DNA of 64,000 bases, taken from AP-15 sp963775875. Lineage in GTDB: Bacteria > Pseudomonadota > Alphaproteobacteria > ATCC43930 > CGMCC-115725. Each line of letters opens with the position of its first letter. Positions within the stretch are counted from its first letter, which is position 1. Positions 17,916 through 26,501 of this stretch are shown here, piece by piece. The stretch spans positions 1 to 64,000 of the forward strand of contig CAVZKP010000025.1 in assembly GCA_963775875.1 (NCBI GenBank), written 5' to 3'. The position numbers were made by a program, and so were the translations under genes. The notes under the pieces are model-generated. The model saw only the letters and a program-made list of their open reading frames with translations. It was not told where the DNA came from and ran no database searches.

Positions 17916-18118
17916 TCTTCTTGGGGCCAGGTGTTGATGCGCATGCAAAGTTCATCGATCTGACCGGCGGTCAACGACGAGAAACTATTATGGCTGTCGT
18001 ACTCGCGCTTCAAGGTTACGAGTTTCCACTCGCCTTCAGTAACTTCTGTCGCGCCTCGTCATCGCTGCCGGCCTCCACATGGACGGTTGCAGATGAAATC
18101 GATGCGGTAGTCAGCCAT
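17888..18118 (-). pseudogene. Small DpnD/PcfM-like protein with two single-base indels
   Basis: ATG at 18118 gives MADYRIDFICN. After one extra C (~18084) the sequence continues VHVEAGSDDEARQKLLKA. A second shift at ~18023 leads to EWKLVTLKREYDSHNSFSSL, TAGQIDELCMRINTWP and WRQQWTNI, ending at 17888 inside the next gene. The strand-turn-helix pattern V.VEA.S.DEAR.KLL matches DpnD/PcfM-like domains. Two plus-strand neighbours (20569, 20965) share it. Corrected length is about 76 residues. The indels are in very short runs, so assembly error is as likely as decay. Confidence 0.5.
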
Positions 18119-18280
18119 GTGGTGATCTCATTTTGGTGGGAAGTCCGCGAGAACACTGCGGTGATGGATTTAGATAATGCGCTCAGTAAGTGCAGTGCAA
18201 GTGCAAAAAAACCACCGTGTATCGAGAAAGTCTGATCGCAAGAGTTCGTGGTCATTGGAGTTTTTGATTGCTGGCGCAAA

Positions 18281-18299
18281 GGCGGCCCCTCGGGCCGCC
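18281..18299. terminator. GC-rich hairpin, possible rho-independent terminator
   Basis: GGCGGCCC-CTC-GGGCCGCC forms an 8-bp stem with a 3-base loop. On the minus strand it is followed by TTTGCG, on the plus strand by TCTGT, so the U-run is weak in both directions. It lies between the dinB remnant (plus) and the minus-strand operon, and could stop or attenuate transcription entering either. Confidence 0.45.
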
Positions 18300-18357
18300 T
18301 CTGTAAGTCAGCCACCGACGCGTGGAAGTTCGTCGATCATTCTGAAAATATCGTCGC

Positions 18358-19313
18358 ATGCCGTCGACCACGGCCATGCGTAAGTGTGCCGAGCTGGTGT
18401 TCGTGCCGCCACGCTTCGACGTCTACCGCGCCGTCTCGCGCCAGATCCATGCCATATTCGCGGAATACGCTCGCTCATTGAGCCGCTCGCGCTCGATGAG
18501 GCCTATCTCGATGTGACGGAGAACCGGCGGGCTCGCCGACCGCATCGGCGACCGCAAAGGCGATCCGTACTCGCATTCTGGAAGAGACCGGTCTGACTGC
18601 ATCGGCAGGTATCTCGTACAACAAGTTCCTCGCCAAGCTCGCATCCAGCCAGCGCAAGCCGAACGGCCAATTCGTCATCACCCCTGAGCTGGGGCCGGAC
18701 TTCGTCGCGTCGCTACCGGTCAACAAATTTCACGGGGTCGGACCCGTCACCGCGGGAAAGATGCAATCGCTTGGGATCGAGACGGGCGCAAATCTGAAAG
18801 CGAAGTCGCTCGCCTTCCTGCGGCAGCATTTCGGGAAACCGGCCGCGTGGTACCTCAGCATCGCACACGGCGACGATGACCGGCCCGCCATTGCCGGTCG
18901 TCAGCGCAAGTCCTCCGGCTCCGAGACCACCTTCGAGCGCGACCTGACCGCTTCTGTCGACATCGAGGCCGGGATCGAGGCCATGGCTGCCGAGGTCTGG
19001 GCCAGGTGTGAGAAGGCGGGAACCTACGGCCGGACAGTGACGGTGAAGGCAAAGTTTGCCGACTTCCGCCAGGTCACCCGAAGCCGCAGCGTCGCTACAG
19101 TGATCGCTCGATCTGCTGCGTCAGGCGAGCCTCGAACTCGTGCGCACGCTGCTTCCGATTGCCAAGGGCATCCGGCTGCTCGGCGTAACCGTATCGAACT
19201 TCGACCAGTCGCCCGCCAATACCGCCGATGAGCTGCTGCTGTTTGGCGTCGCCGAGGCGATCGTGTCCCAACCGGACGCCGCTCCGAGCGTCGCAGCGAC
19301 GGGTGAACACTGA
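18358..19313 (+). pseudogene. dinB: DNA polymerase IV (Y-family) remnant
   Basis: From MPSTTAMRKCAELVFVPPRF the sequence follows DinB. It reads DVYRAVSRQIHAIFAEYA, then in another frame IEPLALDEAYLDVTENR (the palm DE motif), then SAGISYNKFLAKLASSQRKP (with a frame change near 18600), VNKFHGVGPVTAGKMQSLG and the little-finger part DFRQVTRSRS. A last shift at ~19100 leads to LELVRTLLPIAKGIRLLGVT and the stop at 19313. The first ~60 residues with the catalytic DMDAF motif are absent. An error-prone polymerase is recognisable but inactive. Three or more indels are present. Confidence 0.85.
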
Positions 19314-19419
19314 TGGTGCGCCGCGCGGGCAGCGCAGACCTGCCGCTTCACGGCGGCCGCTTGCCGAAAAGAGCTTCTGTGCCGGCTGGCGCATCCCTTC
19401 TGGCGCCGGCGCATGCCGA

Positions 19420-19925
19420 GGACCTCGTGCCCCAAAATGGCGAAGACAACGCGGAGAGGAGCGCGAGACCTCCGATCGCTGAGCCCGACGATGACGGAGC
19501 TGGCGATGAGCTGGAGGAAGCCCAGTGCGGCGACGTCGCCGGGGTTGCCATTCTCCCACATGTCGAACACGGCGACCGACAGCACGATGCTATGGCTCGA
19601 CGAAGCTCACCTCCTGCATCGACATCACGAACAAAAGTGCCCAGACGGCGAGCATGGCTGGCTGCACCAGCGACAGGTGAGCTTGGCATGGTGCGCAGCC
19701 GGGAGGCGCCGGCGACGCGCGGCTTCCTCGAGTTCCGGATGCAACTGACGCAGCGCCGCGCTGATGGCGCGCACGCCGGACGGCAGGTAATGGGTCACGT
19801 AAGCAATCAGCAGAATGGCGATGGTGCCGTAGACCGTCGGAGCGGTCGAGTCCTCTCTGAGACCCAGTGAGGCGCTGAGATAGAAGTCGGTCTCGATGCC
19901 CAGATTATGCAGATACCGTATTTAG
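19420..19925 (-). pseudogene. ABC transporter permease C-terminal fragment (iron/thiamine-like)
   Basis: Minus-strand reading gives TAPTVYGTIAILLIAYVTHY and LPSGVRAISAALRQLHPELE with EEAAR (the EAA motif of binding-protein-dependent permeases). A frame change leads to LVQPAMLAVWALLFVMSMQE, and another near 19590 to LSVAVFDMWENGNPGDVAAL with GFLQLIASSVIVGL. This order matches the C-terminal membrane domain of FbpB/ThiP-type permeases. Upstream (beyond 19925) and downstream (below ~19420) homology stops. Two indels at least. No transporter partner remains nearby. Confidence 0.7.
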
Positions 19926-20099
19926 AAACCGAGTTCAGGCGGCAGTCCGGTCGTATGAGTGCCACATGAACTCGGTACGAAAGAAAGCAGTCGCGCACTC
20001 AGGATTCCGATTGACTGCGCAACTGCCCCGCATATGATCCCGTCACCGCGGCGGCCCTCGGGGCTGGGCTCCGCGGTTTTCACTTTCATGGAGGACGAC

Positions 20100-20294
20100 A
20101 TGGGTGAGCGCGATTACGTCGTCGGCTAACACAGCAAGCTGTGGGGATTGCATGACTGGGATGTGGCGGCCGCCAGCGAGAACGACGCGCTCTCGAAGCC
20201 CGAGGCGTACGGGGAGCACGGCAACAAGCGTTGCCTTAATGCAGTCGTGAGCGTGCGCGAGGGACGCCACCGAGGTCACAGCGATGGGCGATGA
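20100..20294 (+). pseudogene. Small ORF with a Tyr-to-stop-type interruption
   Basis: ATG at 20100 follows ATGGAGGACGAC (GGAGG Shine-Dalgarno). It reads MGERDYVVG, then TAA at 20127-20129, then HSKLWGLHDWDVAAASENDA and LSKPEAYGEHGNKRCLNAVV in the same frame to a TGA that overlaps the next ATG (ATGA). The intact frame on both sides and the coupled stop imply a formerly single 64-codon gene. TAA would replace TAC/TAT. Function unknown. Confidence 0.4.
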
Positions 20295-20527
20295 CGACAA
20301 CGACCCTCCAGCCGACGAAGCGGACCCTCGTGGTCGCTGAGATGCTCAGCGAGCCGGTGCCGCTCGGCGATCCGATTGCCGGGTGGCTCGCCACGCTGCG
20401 GGCGCGTCGGAATGACGGCGAGATGGGGAATGAGACCGTGCTGGTCGGCATCCGTGTCGTTCCGCTAAAGGACGGGGATATGGCGAGCTTGCCGATTTGG
20501 AGTACCGCGGCTTGTGACCGTCCATGA
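20291..20527 (+). CDS. Small ORF of an element operon, unknown function
   Basis: It starts within the stop of the preceding frame (ATGA) and encodes TTLQPTKRTLVVAEMLSEPV, PLGDPIAGWLATLRARRN and ETVLVGIRVVPLKDGD. The last ~15 codons may be shifted: another frame reads RLVTVHELEDERGE and stops just before the next gene's ribosome-binding site, which looks more natural. Family not recognised. Confidence 0.4.
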   Translation: MTTTTLQPTKRTLVVAEMLSEPVPLGDPIAGWLATLRARRNDGEMGNETVLVGIRVVPLKDGDMASLPIWSTAACDRP

Positions 20528-20568
20528 GCTGGAGGACGAGCGGGGAGAGTGACGGGAAGGGGAGTGAC

Positions 20569-20740
20569 ATGGCGAAGTACCAGCTGACCTTCAACGTCAC
20601 CGGCTGCGTGATCGGTGATATGGACGCCACCAGCGAGGATGCCGCTCGCAAGTTGCTAGACGGGAAAGCCGACTGCTGGCGGATCGTCGAGGGATCATCT
20701 CGTCTATGACCTGGAAGAGATCGAAGAGGAGAAGCTATGA
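20569..20740 (+). pseudogene. DpnD/PcfM-like small protein, one-base insertion
   Basis: GGGAAGGGGAGTGAC directly before ATG sets the start MAKYQLTFNVTGCVIGDMDA. TSEDAARKLLDGKADCWRIV follows. In GAGGGATC one extra G ends the frame early (EGSSRL). Removing it gives DHLVYDLEEIEEEKL and a TGA overlapping the next ATG. The V.A.SEDAA.KLL core matches the small proteins at 17888-18118 and 20965-21297. Probably a short cytoplasmic element protein of unknown role. Confidence 0.5.
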
Positions 20741-20953
20741 CGACATCGATGAGCGACAAGTGGGCGGACGCTGCCACCCACCACGGACACCAGCCGATCA
20801 ACGCTGATTTTATTTTTCCACGATGCGGTGGTCGGCGATGAGATCACCGTATGGTTCTTGGGAAGAATGGGAGCGGTCGGTATCCGCATAGACCGGGAGA
20901 CGGCACAGGACCTGCGAACGCGTCTGGACGATCTGATCGCGCACGTCGAATGA
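20737..20953 (+). pseudogene. Small ORF interrupted by an indel in a T5 run
   Basis: ATG at 20737 overlaps the previous stop. MTTSMSDKWADAATHHGHQP and INADFIF are followed by a shift in TTTTT (20813-20817). Dropping one T restores HDAVVGDEITVWFLGRMGAV and GIRIDRETAQDLRTRLDDLI up to TGA at 20953, 11 bases before the next start. The corrected 71-residue protein is well formed, so the extra T is either a recent mutation or a base-calling error. Family unknown. Confidence 0.45.
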
Positions 20954-20964
20954 GAGAGAAGACC

Positions 20965-21297
20965 ATGACAGACACCTACGTACTGACCATCTGGGCCAGC
21001 CAGACGCTGCTGGACGAAGCGACCTACCACGTGACCGCCAATTCCAAGAAGGAAGCCGCAGCTTTGCTGATGCAGCTGCACAATCAGGCCAGCGAGCGGG
21101 GCATCGCGATCGAGTGTCCCGAGGTGACCTGCGCATGGCGGGTGCCGGAGCAGCAGCATCAGGTGTGGCGTCTCGATCCAAACGAGATCGTGCGCGCATC
21201 GGAGGGCGTGAAGGACGAGGACGAGAATCCTGTTGAGTATGATGACGACGACGGGGACGACGGGGAGGCCACCGGGCCTGTGACTTTCACGCGGTAG
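20965..21297 (+). CDS. Small acidic-tailed protein with DpnD/PcfM-like core
   Basis: GAGAGAGAAGACC precedes ATG at 20965, which I prefer to the longer in-frame upstream start because the upstream codons belong to the preceding gene in another frame. The protein starts MTDTYVLTIWASQTLLDEAT and has the same beta-strand/helix unit (YHVTANSKKEAAALLMQL) as its neighbours. Then PEVTCAWRVPEQQHQVWRLD and an Asp/Glu tail (EYDDDDGDDGEATG). It is the only uninterrupted member of the 20100-21297 group. Confidence 0.6.
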   Translation: MTDTYVLTIWASQTLLDEATYHVTANSKKEAAALLMQLHNQASERGIAIECPEVTCAWRVPEQQHQVWRLDPNEIVRASEGVKDEDENPVEYDDDDGDDGEATGPVTFTR

Positions 21298-21418
21298 CCG
21301 GATACAACCTCGACATCAACGGACATCTCACCGCGCCGGAATTCCCGCTCAGCTTCCGCGTTGTGCCGCACGAACTGCCTACGCCGTGTATCCCTAGCTA
21401 CGCACCGAGGACGAGGAC

Positions 21419-21919
21419 GTGCAGGAGGTCGGCCATACGAATCTGTCAGACGAAGCGGGCTTCACCCAATCCGAGGATCGTCGGATGATCGCCGAAAAGA
21501 ATGGCTTCGCCAATGTCGCCAATGAATACTTCAAGCGCAGCTCGACGGATTCCTACCCGGTCGTAACGCGCCTGGCCGGCACCAATCCGGGTTTGATCGA
21601 CTTCGGCGGCACCATCGGACATAATCAATCACTCGGCTGCAAGGCGCTGCGTGGACTCGGCTACTGGGAAAAGACCGTGCTCGGCTACTCTGACGCGAAG
21701 TCATTCGTCGAGGTTGCCGGCGCTGATACGGCCGAAGGCACGCTGCTATTCGACACGCTGGTGGATCCGCAGAATGTGGCAGCAGAAGGACTTGCAGGAA
21801 TGGTGGCTAAAGAAATACGGACGCCGTTCCCGACCTTCGCCTTCTCGGTGTGCGACACGCTTTTCATTCTGGTGATGGGGATGAAAAACGCGCAGTCGGC
21901 CTATCCGGTGAAGAATTGA
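21419..21919 (+). pseudogene. Branched-chain amino-acid ABC binding protein (LivJ-like) fragment
   Basis: The frame reads MIAEKNGFANVANEYFKRSS, NPGLIDFGGTIGHNQSLGCK, then GYWEKTVLGYSDAKSFVEVA and DTAEGTLLFDTLVDPQNVA. This is the second lobe of type I periplasmic binding proteins of the LivJ group. LQEWWLKKYG (other frame) and PTFAFSVCDTLFILVMGMKN match their C-terminal helices, so two compensating shifts are present. The first lobe and signal peptide are missing. The fragment ends exactly where the DUF499 gene begins (~21910), so the two were joined by recombination. Confidence 0.65.
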
Positions 21920-21939
21920 AGCGGCTGCCGGACGGGACG

Positions 21940-24900
21940 ATGCATCTCGACACGCCGGCCTTGCTGCGCACGATGGACCGCTATTGGGGCGAGGTGTTTT
22001 CCGACGTGCTCGACCGGGCGCATCGCTCGCTGGTCAATGAGCTGATCGGCGTGCGCAACAACTGGGCGCACGACCACCCGTTCAATTCCGCCGACACATT
22101 GCGCGCGCTCGACAGCGCGAAGCGGCTGCTCGAAGCAGTATCGGCAAAGGAACAGGCGGCGGAGCTTGACGGGTCGCATCACGAGTTGATGCGCACGGTC
22201 TTCGAGGAGCAGGCCCGCAACAAGACCCGCTACAAGCCGCCGCCGCTTGAAGGGCAGCCAAAGGCCGGGCTCAAGCCGTGGCGCGAGATCGCGACGCCGC
22301 ATCCCGACGTATCCTCCGGCCGCTATGTCGTCGCCGATTTCGCCGCCAACCTCGACCAGGTGCACCGCGGCGAGGGACCGGCCGAATATCGCGACGCGAT
22401 GGAGTTCTATCGGCGCACCTTTGTCACGAAAGGGCTGGAGCAACTGCTGCTCGGCGCCCTGCGGCGGCTTGCCAAGGGTACCGGCGATCCCGTTATCGGC
22501 TTGCAGACAAATTTCGGCGGCGGCAAGACCCATTCGCTATTGGCGCTCTACCATCTGGTCACCCATCCCAGCCCGGCAGCCTTGGCCGGCATCGATGGTT
22601 TGATGCGGGCCGAGGGGCTGACCGCGTTCCCGAAAGTGCGCAAGGCCATCCTGGTCGGCACGGCGCTCTCGCCGGGCCAGCCGAACCGGACGGCCGACGG
22701 GTTCGAAACGCACACCTTGTGGGGCGAACTAGCGTACCAGCTCGGCGGCGCCGAGGGGTACGCGCTGGTGGCGCAATCGGACAAGGCGGGAACCAGCCCC
22801 GGACAGCCGGTGCTGATCGATCTTCTGAAACGCTGCTCGCCGTGTCTTGTCCTGGCAGACGAGTGGGTCGCCTATGTGCGGCAGCTTTACAATGTCTCCG
22901 GGCTCCCCGGAGGCTCCTTCGGGGCAAACCTGACCTTTGCGCAAGCGCTGAGCGAAGCCGCGGCGGCCGTGCCTCAGGCGCTTGTCGTCGGAAGTCTCCC
23001 GGCCTCGCAGATCGAGATCGGCGGCCAGGGCGGGCGGGACGCCCTCGACAGCCTGAAGAACGCCTTCGGCCGGGTCGAGGCATCGTCGCAATCCGCAACC
23101 GCCGACGAAGGTTTCGAGATCGTCAGGCGGCGGCTGTTCGAGCCGATCGCCGATCGCGATGACACCGCAAACCGCGGTGCGGTCATTCGCGCGTTTGGCG
23201 ACATGTACCGGAGCGGCGCCGGCGAATACCCGCAGGGCAGCGGCGAGGGCGAATACGCGCGCCGCATGCAATCCGCCTATCCGATCCATCCGGAACTGTT
23301 CGAGCGGCTCTACAATGACTGGGGCAGTATAGACAAATTCCAGCGGACCCGCGGCGTGCTGCGCTTCATGGCGGCGACGATCCATGTGCTGTGGGAACGG
23401 AACGATGCGGGCCTACTGATCCTGCCATCGAGCATCCCGCTCGACAGCCCGGTCATCGAAAGCGAGCTGGTACGCTATCTCGACCACAATTGGAGCGCGG
23501 TGCTCGCCAAGGATGTCGATGGCACGACCTCGGTTCCGCTGGCGATCGATCAGGAGGTGCCGGCGCTCGGGCGCTATTCGGCGACGCGCCGCGTGGCGCG
23601 CACGGTGTGGATGGGCTCGGCGCCGACCTATGAGGCCGGCAAGAACCCCGGCGTCGACGATCGGCGGATCAAGCTCGGCTGCGCCCAGCCCGGCGAAGCG
23701 GCCGGCAATTTCGGCGACGCGCTGCGCCGCCTGGCCGACCGGGCGACATATCTGTATCAGGACGGGACGCGCTATTGGTTCTCGACACAGCCGAGCGTGG
23801 CGCGACTGGCCGACGATCGCGCCGCACAGCTCGACCCGGCCGATATCGAAGCCGAGATCGTCAAGCGGCTGAAGCGCAACGAGCAGCCGCGAATGCGCAG
23901 CGATTTCGCCGGGGTCCATGCGGCGCCGGCGAACTCGGGCGAGGTCGGCGACGAACCGGAAGCGCGGCTGGTGATCCTCGGCCCGGCCTATCCGCACTCG
24001 GCTAAGGGCGAGGCCGGCCGGGCGATCGAGGCGGCCAAGAACATCCTGATGACGCGCGGCGCCGGTCAGCGAAATTACCGCAACGCGCTGGTATTTCTCG
24101 CCGCCGATCAACAGCGTCTGCCGGAATTGGAGCAGGCGGTGCGGCTATGGATGGCGTGGTCGGCGATCGTCAGGGACCACGTGGCGCTCAATCTCGACCC
24201 GTTCCAGAAGAGCCAAGCTGATAGCAAGATGGTCGAGTTTGAGCAGACGGTCGATACGCGCCTCTTCGAGACGTGGAGTTGGGCGCTGGCCCCGATACAG
24301 CCGGACCCGAATAATCCGGCGATCGAATGGGATGCCGAGCGCGTCCAGGGCAACGACTCGCTCGCCGCGCGCGCCGCGCGCAGGCTCGTCAACAAGGAGG
24401 CGTTCTTCACCCGGATCGGTCCGGCCCGCATCAACATGGCGCTCGGTCAATGGCTGTGGCGCGATCAGCAGCACCTTTCGACGCGGCAGCTCTGGGACTG
24501 GCTCGCGACCTATCTCTACCTGCCGCGGCTGCGCGATGCCGAGGTGCTGCGCCGCGCGATCGAGGAGGCGATCGGCGGGCTGGTCAACGACACCTACGCG
24601 TATGCCGAGCGCTACGACGAAGAGCGCAACCGCTACATCGGCATCAAGGTGACCGGCGGCGGCTCTGTCATCATCGACAGCCAAAGCGTCATCGTGCGGA
24701 CCGAGATCGCTCTCGCGCAGCTCGCCGCGGATAAGAAGGCCGCGGAGGCTGTGGCGGCCGGGGGCCAGGATGGGGCTACGATCACGAGCAACGAAGGTGA
24801 CGGCGGCGGTCAACAGGCGGAGACGGCAGAGACGGTGAAAATTGTCCGCCGGTATCTGGCGAGCCTTGTGCTCGACCCGGACCGGCCGTCGCGCAACATG

Positions 24901-25077
24901 GGGCGTGTTGCCGAGGAGGTACTGACGCACCTCTCGACGCTGCCGCGGGCCAAGCTGCGCATCACGGTCGAAATCGATGCCGAAGTGCCAGACGGCGTTC
25001 CAGAAGATGTTCAGCGCATCATTCTGGAGAACGGAACGGCGTTGAAATTTGATTCACAATCGTTCGAGCGAAGCTGA
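21940..25077 (+). CDS. Swt1-like HEPN + DUF499 ATPase, probable defence protein
   Basis: About 1045 codons, intact. The N-terminal ~100 residues form a Swt1-type HEPN domain with the R-x4-H-like core ELIGVRNNWAHDHPFNSADT and RALDSAKRLLEAVSAKE. The DUF499 P-loop ATPase follows: GDPVIGLQTNFGGGKTHSLL (Walker A), then CLVLADEWVAYVRQLYN (Walker B). The long C-terminal part continues to KLRITVEIDAEVPDGVPEDV. DUF499 proteins occur in defence islands, often beside DUF1156 methyltransferases; none is present here. The frame is open upstream to 21850, but that part (GLSGEELKRLPDG) joins the Liv fragment, so the extreme N-terminus is probably lost. ATG at 21940 is the first sensible start. Convergent with the UvrD gene, 9 bases apart. 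Confidence 0.75.
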   Translation: MHLDTPALLRTMDRYWGEVFSDVLDRAHRSLVNELIGVRNNWAHDHPFNSADTLRALDSAKRLLEAVSAKEQAAELDGSHHELMRTVFEEQARNKTRYKPPPLEGQPKAGLKPWREIATPHPDVSSGRYVVADFAANLDQVHRGEGPAEYRDAMEFYRRTFVTKGLEQLLLGALRRLAKGTGDPVIGLQTNFGGGKTHSLLALYHLVTHPSPAALAGIDGLMRAEGLTAFPKVRKAILVGTALSPGQPNRTADGFETHTLWGELAYQLGGAEGYALVAQSDKAGTSPGQPVLIDLLKRCSPCLVLADEWVAYVRQLYNVSGLPGGSFGANLTFAQALSEAAAAVPQALVVGSLPASQIEIGGQGGRDALDSLKNAFGRVEASSQSATADEGFEIVRRRLFEPIADRDDTANRGAVIRAFGDMYRSGAGEYPQGSGEGEYARRMQSAYPIHPELFERLYNDWGSIDKFQRTRGVLRFMAATIHVLWERNDAGLLILPSSIPLDSPVIESELVRYLDHNWSAVLAKDVDGTTSVPLAIDQEVPALGRYSATRRVARTVWMGSAPTYEAGKNPGVDDRRIKLGCAQPGEAAGNFGDALRRLADRATYLYQDGTRYWFSTQPSVARLADDRAAQLDPADIEAEIVKRLKRNEQPRMRSDFAGVHAAPANSGEVGDEPEARLVILGPAYPHSAKGEAGRAIEAAKNILMTRGAGQRNYRNALVFLAADQQRLPELEQAVRLWMAWSAIVRDHVALNLDPFQKSQADSKMVEFEQTVDTRLFETWSWALAPIQPDPNNPAIEWDAERVQGNDSLAARAARRLVNKEAFFTRIGPARINMALGQWLWRDQQHLSTRQLWDWLATYLYLPRLRDAEVLRRAIEEAIGGLVNDTYAYAERYDEERNRYIGIKVTGGGSVIIDSQSVIVRTEIALAQLAADKKAAEAVAAGGQDGATITSNEGDGGGQQAETAETVKIVRRYLASLVLDPDRPSRNMGRVAEEVLTHLSTLPRAKLRITVEIDAEVPDGVPEDVQRIILENGTALKFDSQSFERS

Positions 25078-25085
25078 GCGTCTCG

Positions 25086-26501
25086 TCACGTCGGCTTCAG
25101 TATCGGGGATGGTGAACAGATGACGAGCGCCCTGGAGCCTCGCGTCATTGCCACATAAAGGTTTCGAGCGTTGAGATCTGCCGCGTTGAGGACGACGGAA
25201 ACGTCGGCTTCGAGCCCCTTTAGCAATAGAGTGCTTCCGACTGCCCGCCTGGGTAGCGGACGCCCGACGAGCCGGTTTTGCTCCCGCGCTCGAACGGCAG
25301 CGTCATAGAACGTGTTGCCGTCAGTACCGTCGCAGGTTTGCAGCGCTCGGATGCAAGCCCTCAGAACAGCGGGTCGGTGTGTACGAACGCCGCCCTGTTT
25401 GTTCATTTCGACCAGAAGATCGATCGCCGCTTGCGCGCACGGGCTGACCTTGAACGCAAGAGCGGCCTGCTCTGCGTCACTTGCTGTTCGGCGCGCGGTG
25501 CCGCGCTGGAGCAAATCGACCCGCTGAAGCAGATCGGATGCGCCGACGTTCGTCATCACGCTGCCGGCAAACGTGACGATCCGCCGGAGAGCATCGAGTG
25601 TACTCAGATCAAGGTCACGCGCGAACTCGACCAAATCCCTCAGATCGACGCTTTCCACCGTCACCGCGCCGGGCGTTTGGCTTGCAATCTCCCGCTGGCG
25701 CGGCGGATTGGCGCTGTCTTCGATGATCAGCACCGAACCGTCACGGCTTGGGGCGCGTGTGGCGGCGGCGCTCAGCTTCCGCCTGTAATCGTCCGTCCCG
25801 TCCAGATGTACCCAGGTGACTTCCTGCGGAGATGCGCGGAGATCGATTGCCTCGCCCGCGATGAGTTTCTTCCTCACGTCGAGGAGCCACAGCCCGAATG
25901 CCTCGGTACCGGCATTTTTCCATCGCCACGGTGTCGTCAATTCCCCGGTCAGCGGGAAATACTTGCAGACGTGGTCGTTCCAGTCCGCGAGCGGGCCGGC
26001 AAAGTCGAAGATCGCCTGCATCGGGTCACCGAGTACACAGGTGGGCAACCCATTCGCGGCATAGTAGACGATGCCGAATTGGGCGAGCATGCAGTCCTGG
26101 CACTCGTCCACGATCAATCGGTCATAAGTGGCGCTCAATAGATCCGTAACATGGCCAGCCTTCAGCAGCTTCCATGCGGCCTCTCGGATCTTTGGGTAAT
26201 CGGTCCGGGGCTGCGCCAATGTGATAATGTCGGGATCATGCCCAGCTCGCGACGGAAAGGTCTGAATGAGGCGCATTGCCCAGCCATCGATCGTTGACAA
26301 GCGATACGCTCTCCCCGGCACACCCACTCGATCGAGTCTGCCCCGAAGTGCCACGACCCCGGCGTTCGTATGCGTCAAAATGAGCACGGGCTTGCGGCCG
26401 ATGTGCCGGGTCAGATTGCCGGCGATTAGCTCGGTTTTGCCGCATCCGGCAGGCGCGGTTACGCTGCCGCGATCAACGCCCAACAGATCGATGTCAGTCA
26501 T
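25086..26501 (-). CDS. UvrD-like SF1 helicase, GajB-like
   Basis: The start overlaps the stop of the OLD-type gene (ATGACTGA), so they are coupled. Motifs in order: Walker A VTAPAGCGKTELIAGNLT, motif Ia VLILTHTNAGVVALRGRL, Walker B RLIVDECQDCMLAQFGI, motif III VLGDPMQAIFDFAGPLAD, and a shortened C-terminus with GSTLLLKGLEADVSVVLNA and NLYVAMTRGSRALVIC (motif VI). The 472-residue length and coupling to an OLD ATPase/TOPRIM gene match Gabija, in which GajA nicks DNA and GajB is the helicase partner. Gabija assignment is inferred from architecture. The helicase itself appears complete. Confidence 0.7.
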   Translation of the reverse strand: MTDIDLLGVDRGSVTAPAGCGKTELIAGNLTRHIGRKPVLILTHTNAGVVALRGRLDRVGVPGRAYRLSTIDGWAMRLIQTFPSRAGHDPDIITLAQPRTDYPKIREAAWKLLKAGHVTDLLSATYDRLIVDECQDCMLAQFGIVYYAANGLPTCVLGDPMQAIFDFAGPLADWNDHVCKYFPLTGELTTPWRWKNAGTEAFGLWLLDVRKKLIAGEAIDLRASPQEVTWVHLDGTDDYRRKLSAAATRAPSRDGSVLIIEDSANPPRQREIASQTPGAVTVESVDLRDLVEFARDLDLSTLDALRRIVTFAGSVMTNVGASDLLQRVDLLQRGTARRTASDAEQAALAFKVSPCAQAAIDLLVEMNKQGGVRTHRPAVLRACIRALQTCDGTDGNTFYDAAVRAREQNRLVGRPLPRRAVGSTLLLKGLEADVSVVLNAADLNARNLYVAMTRGSRALVICSPSPILKPT

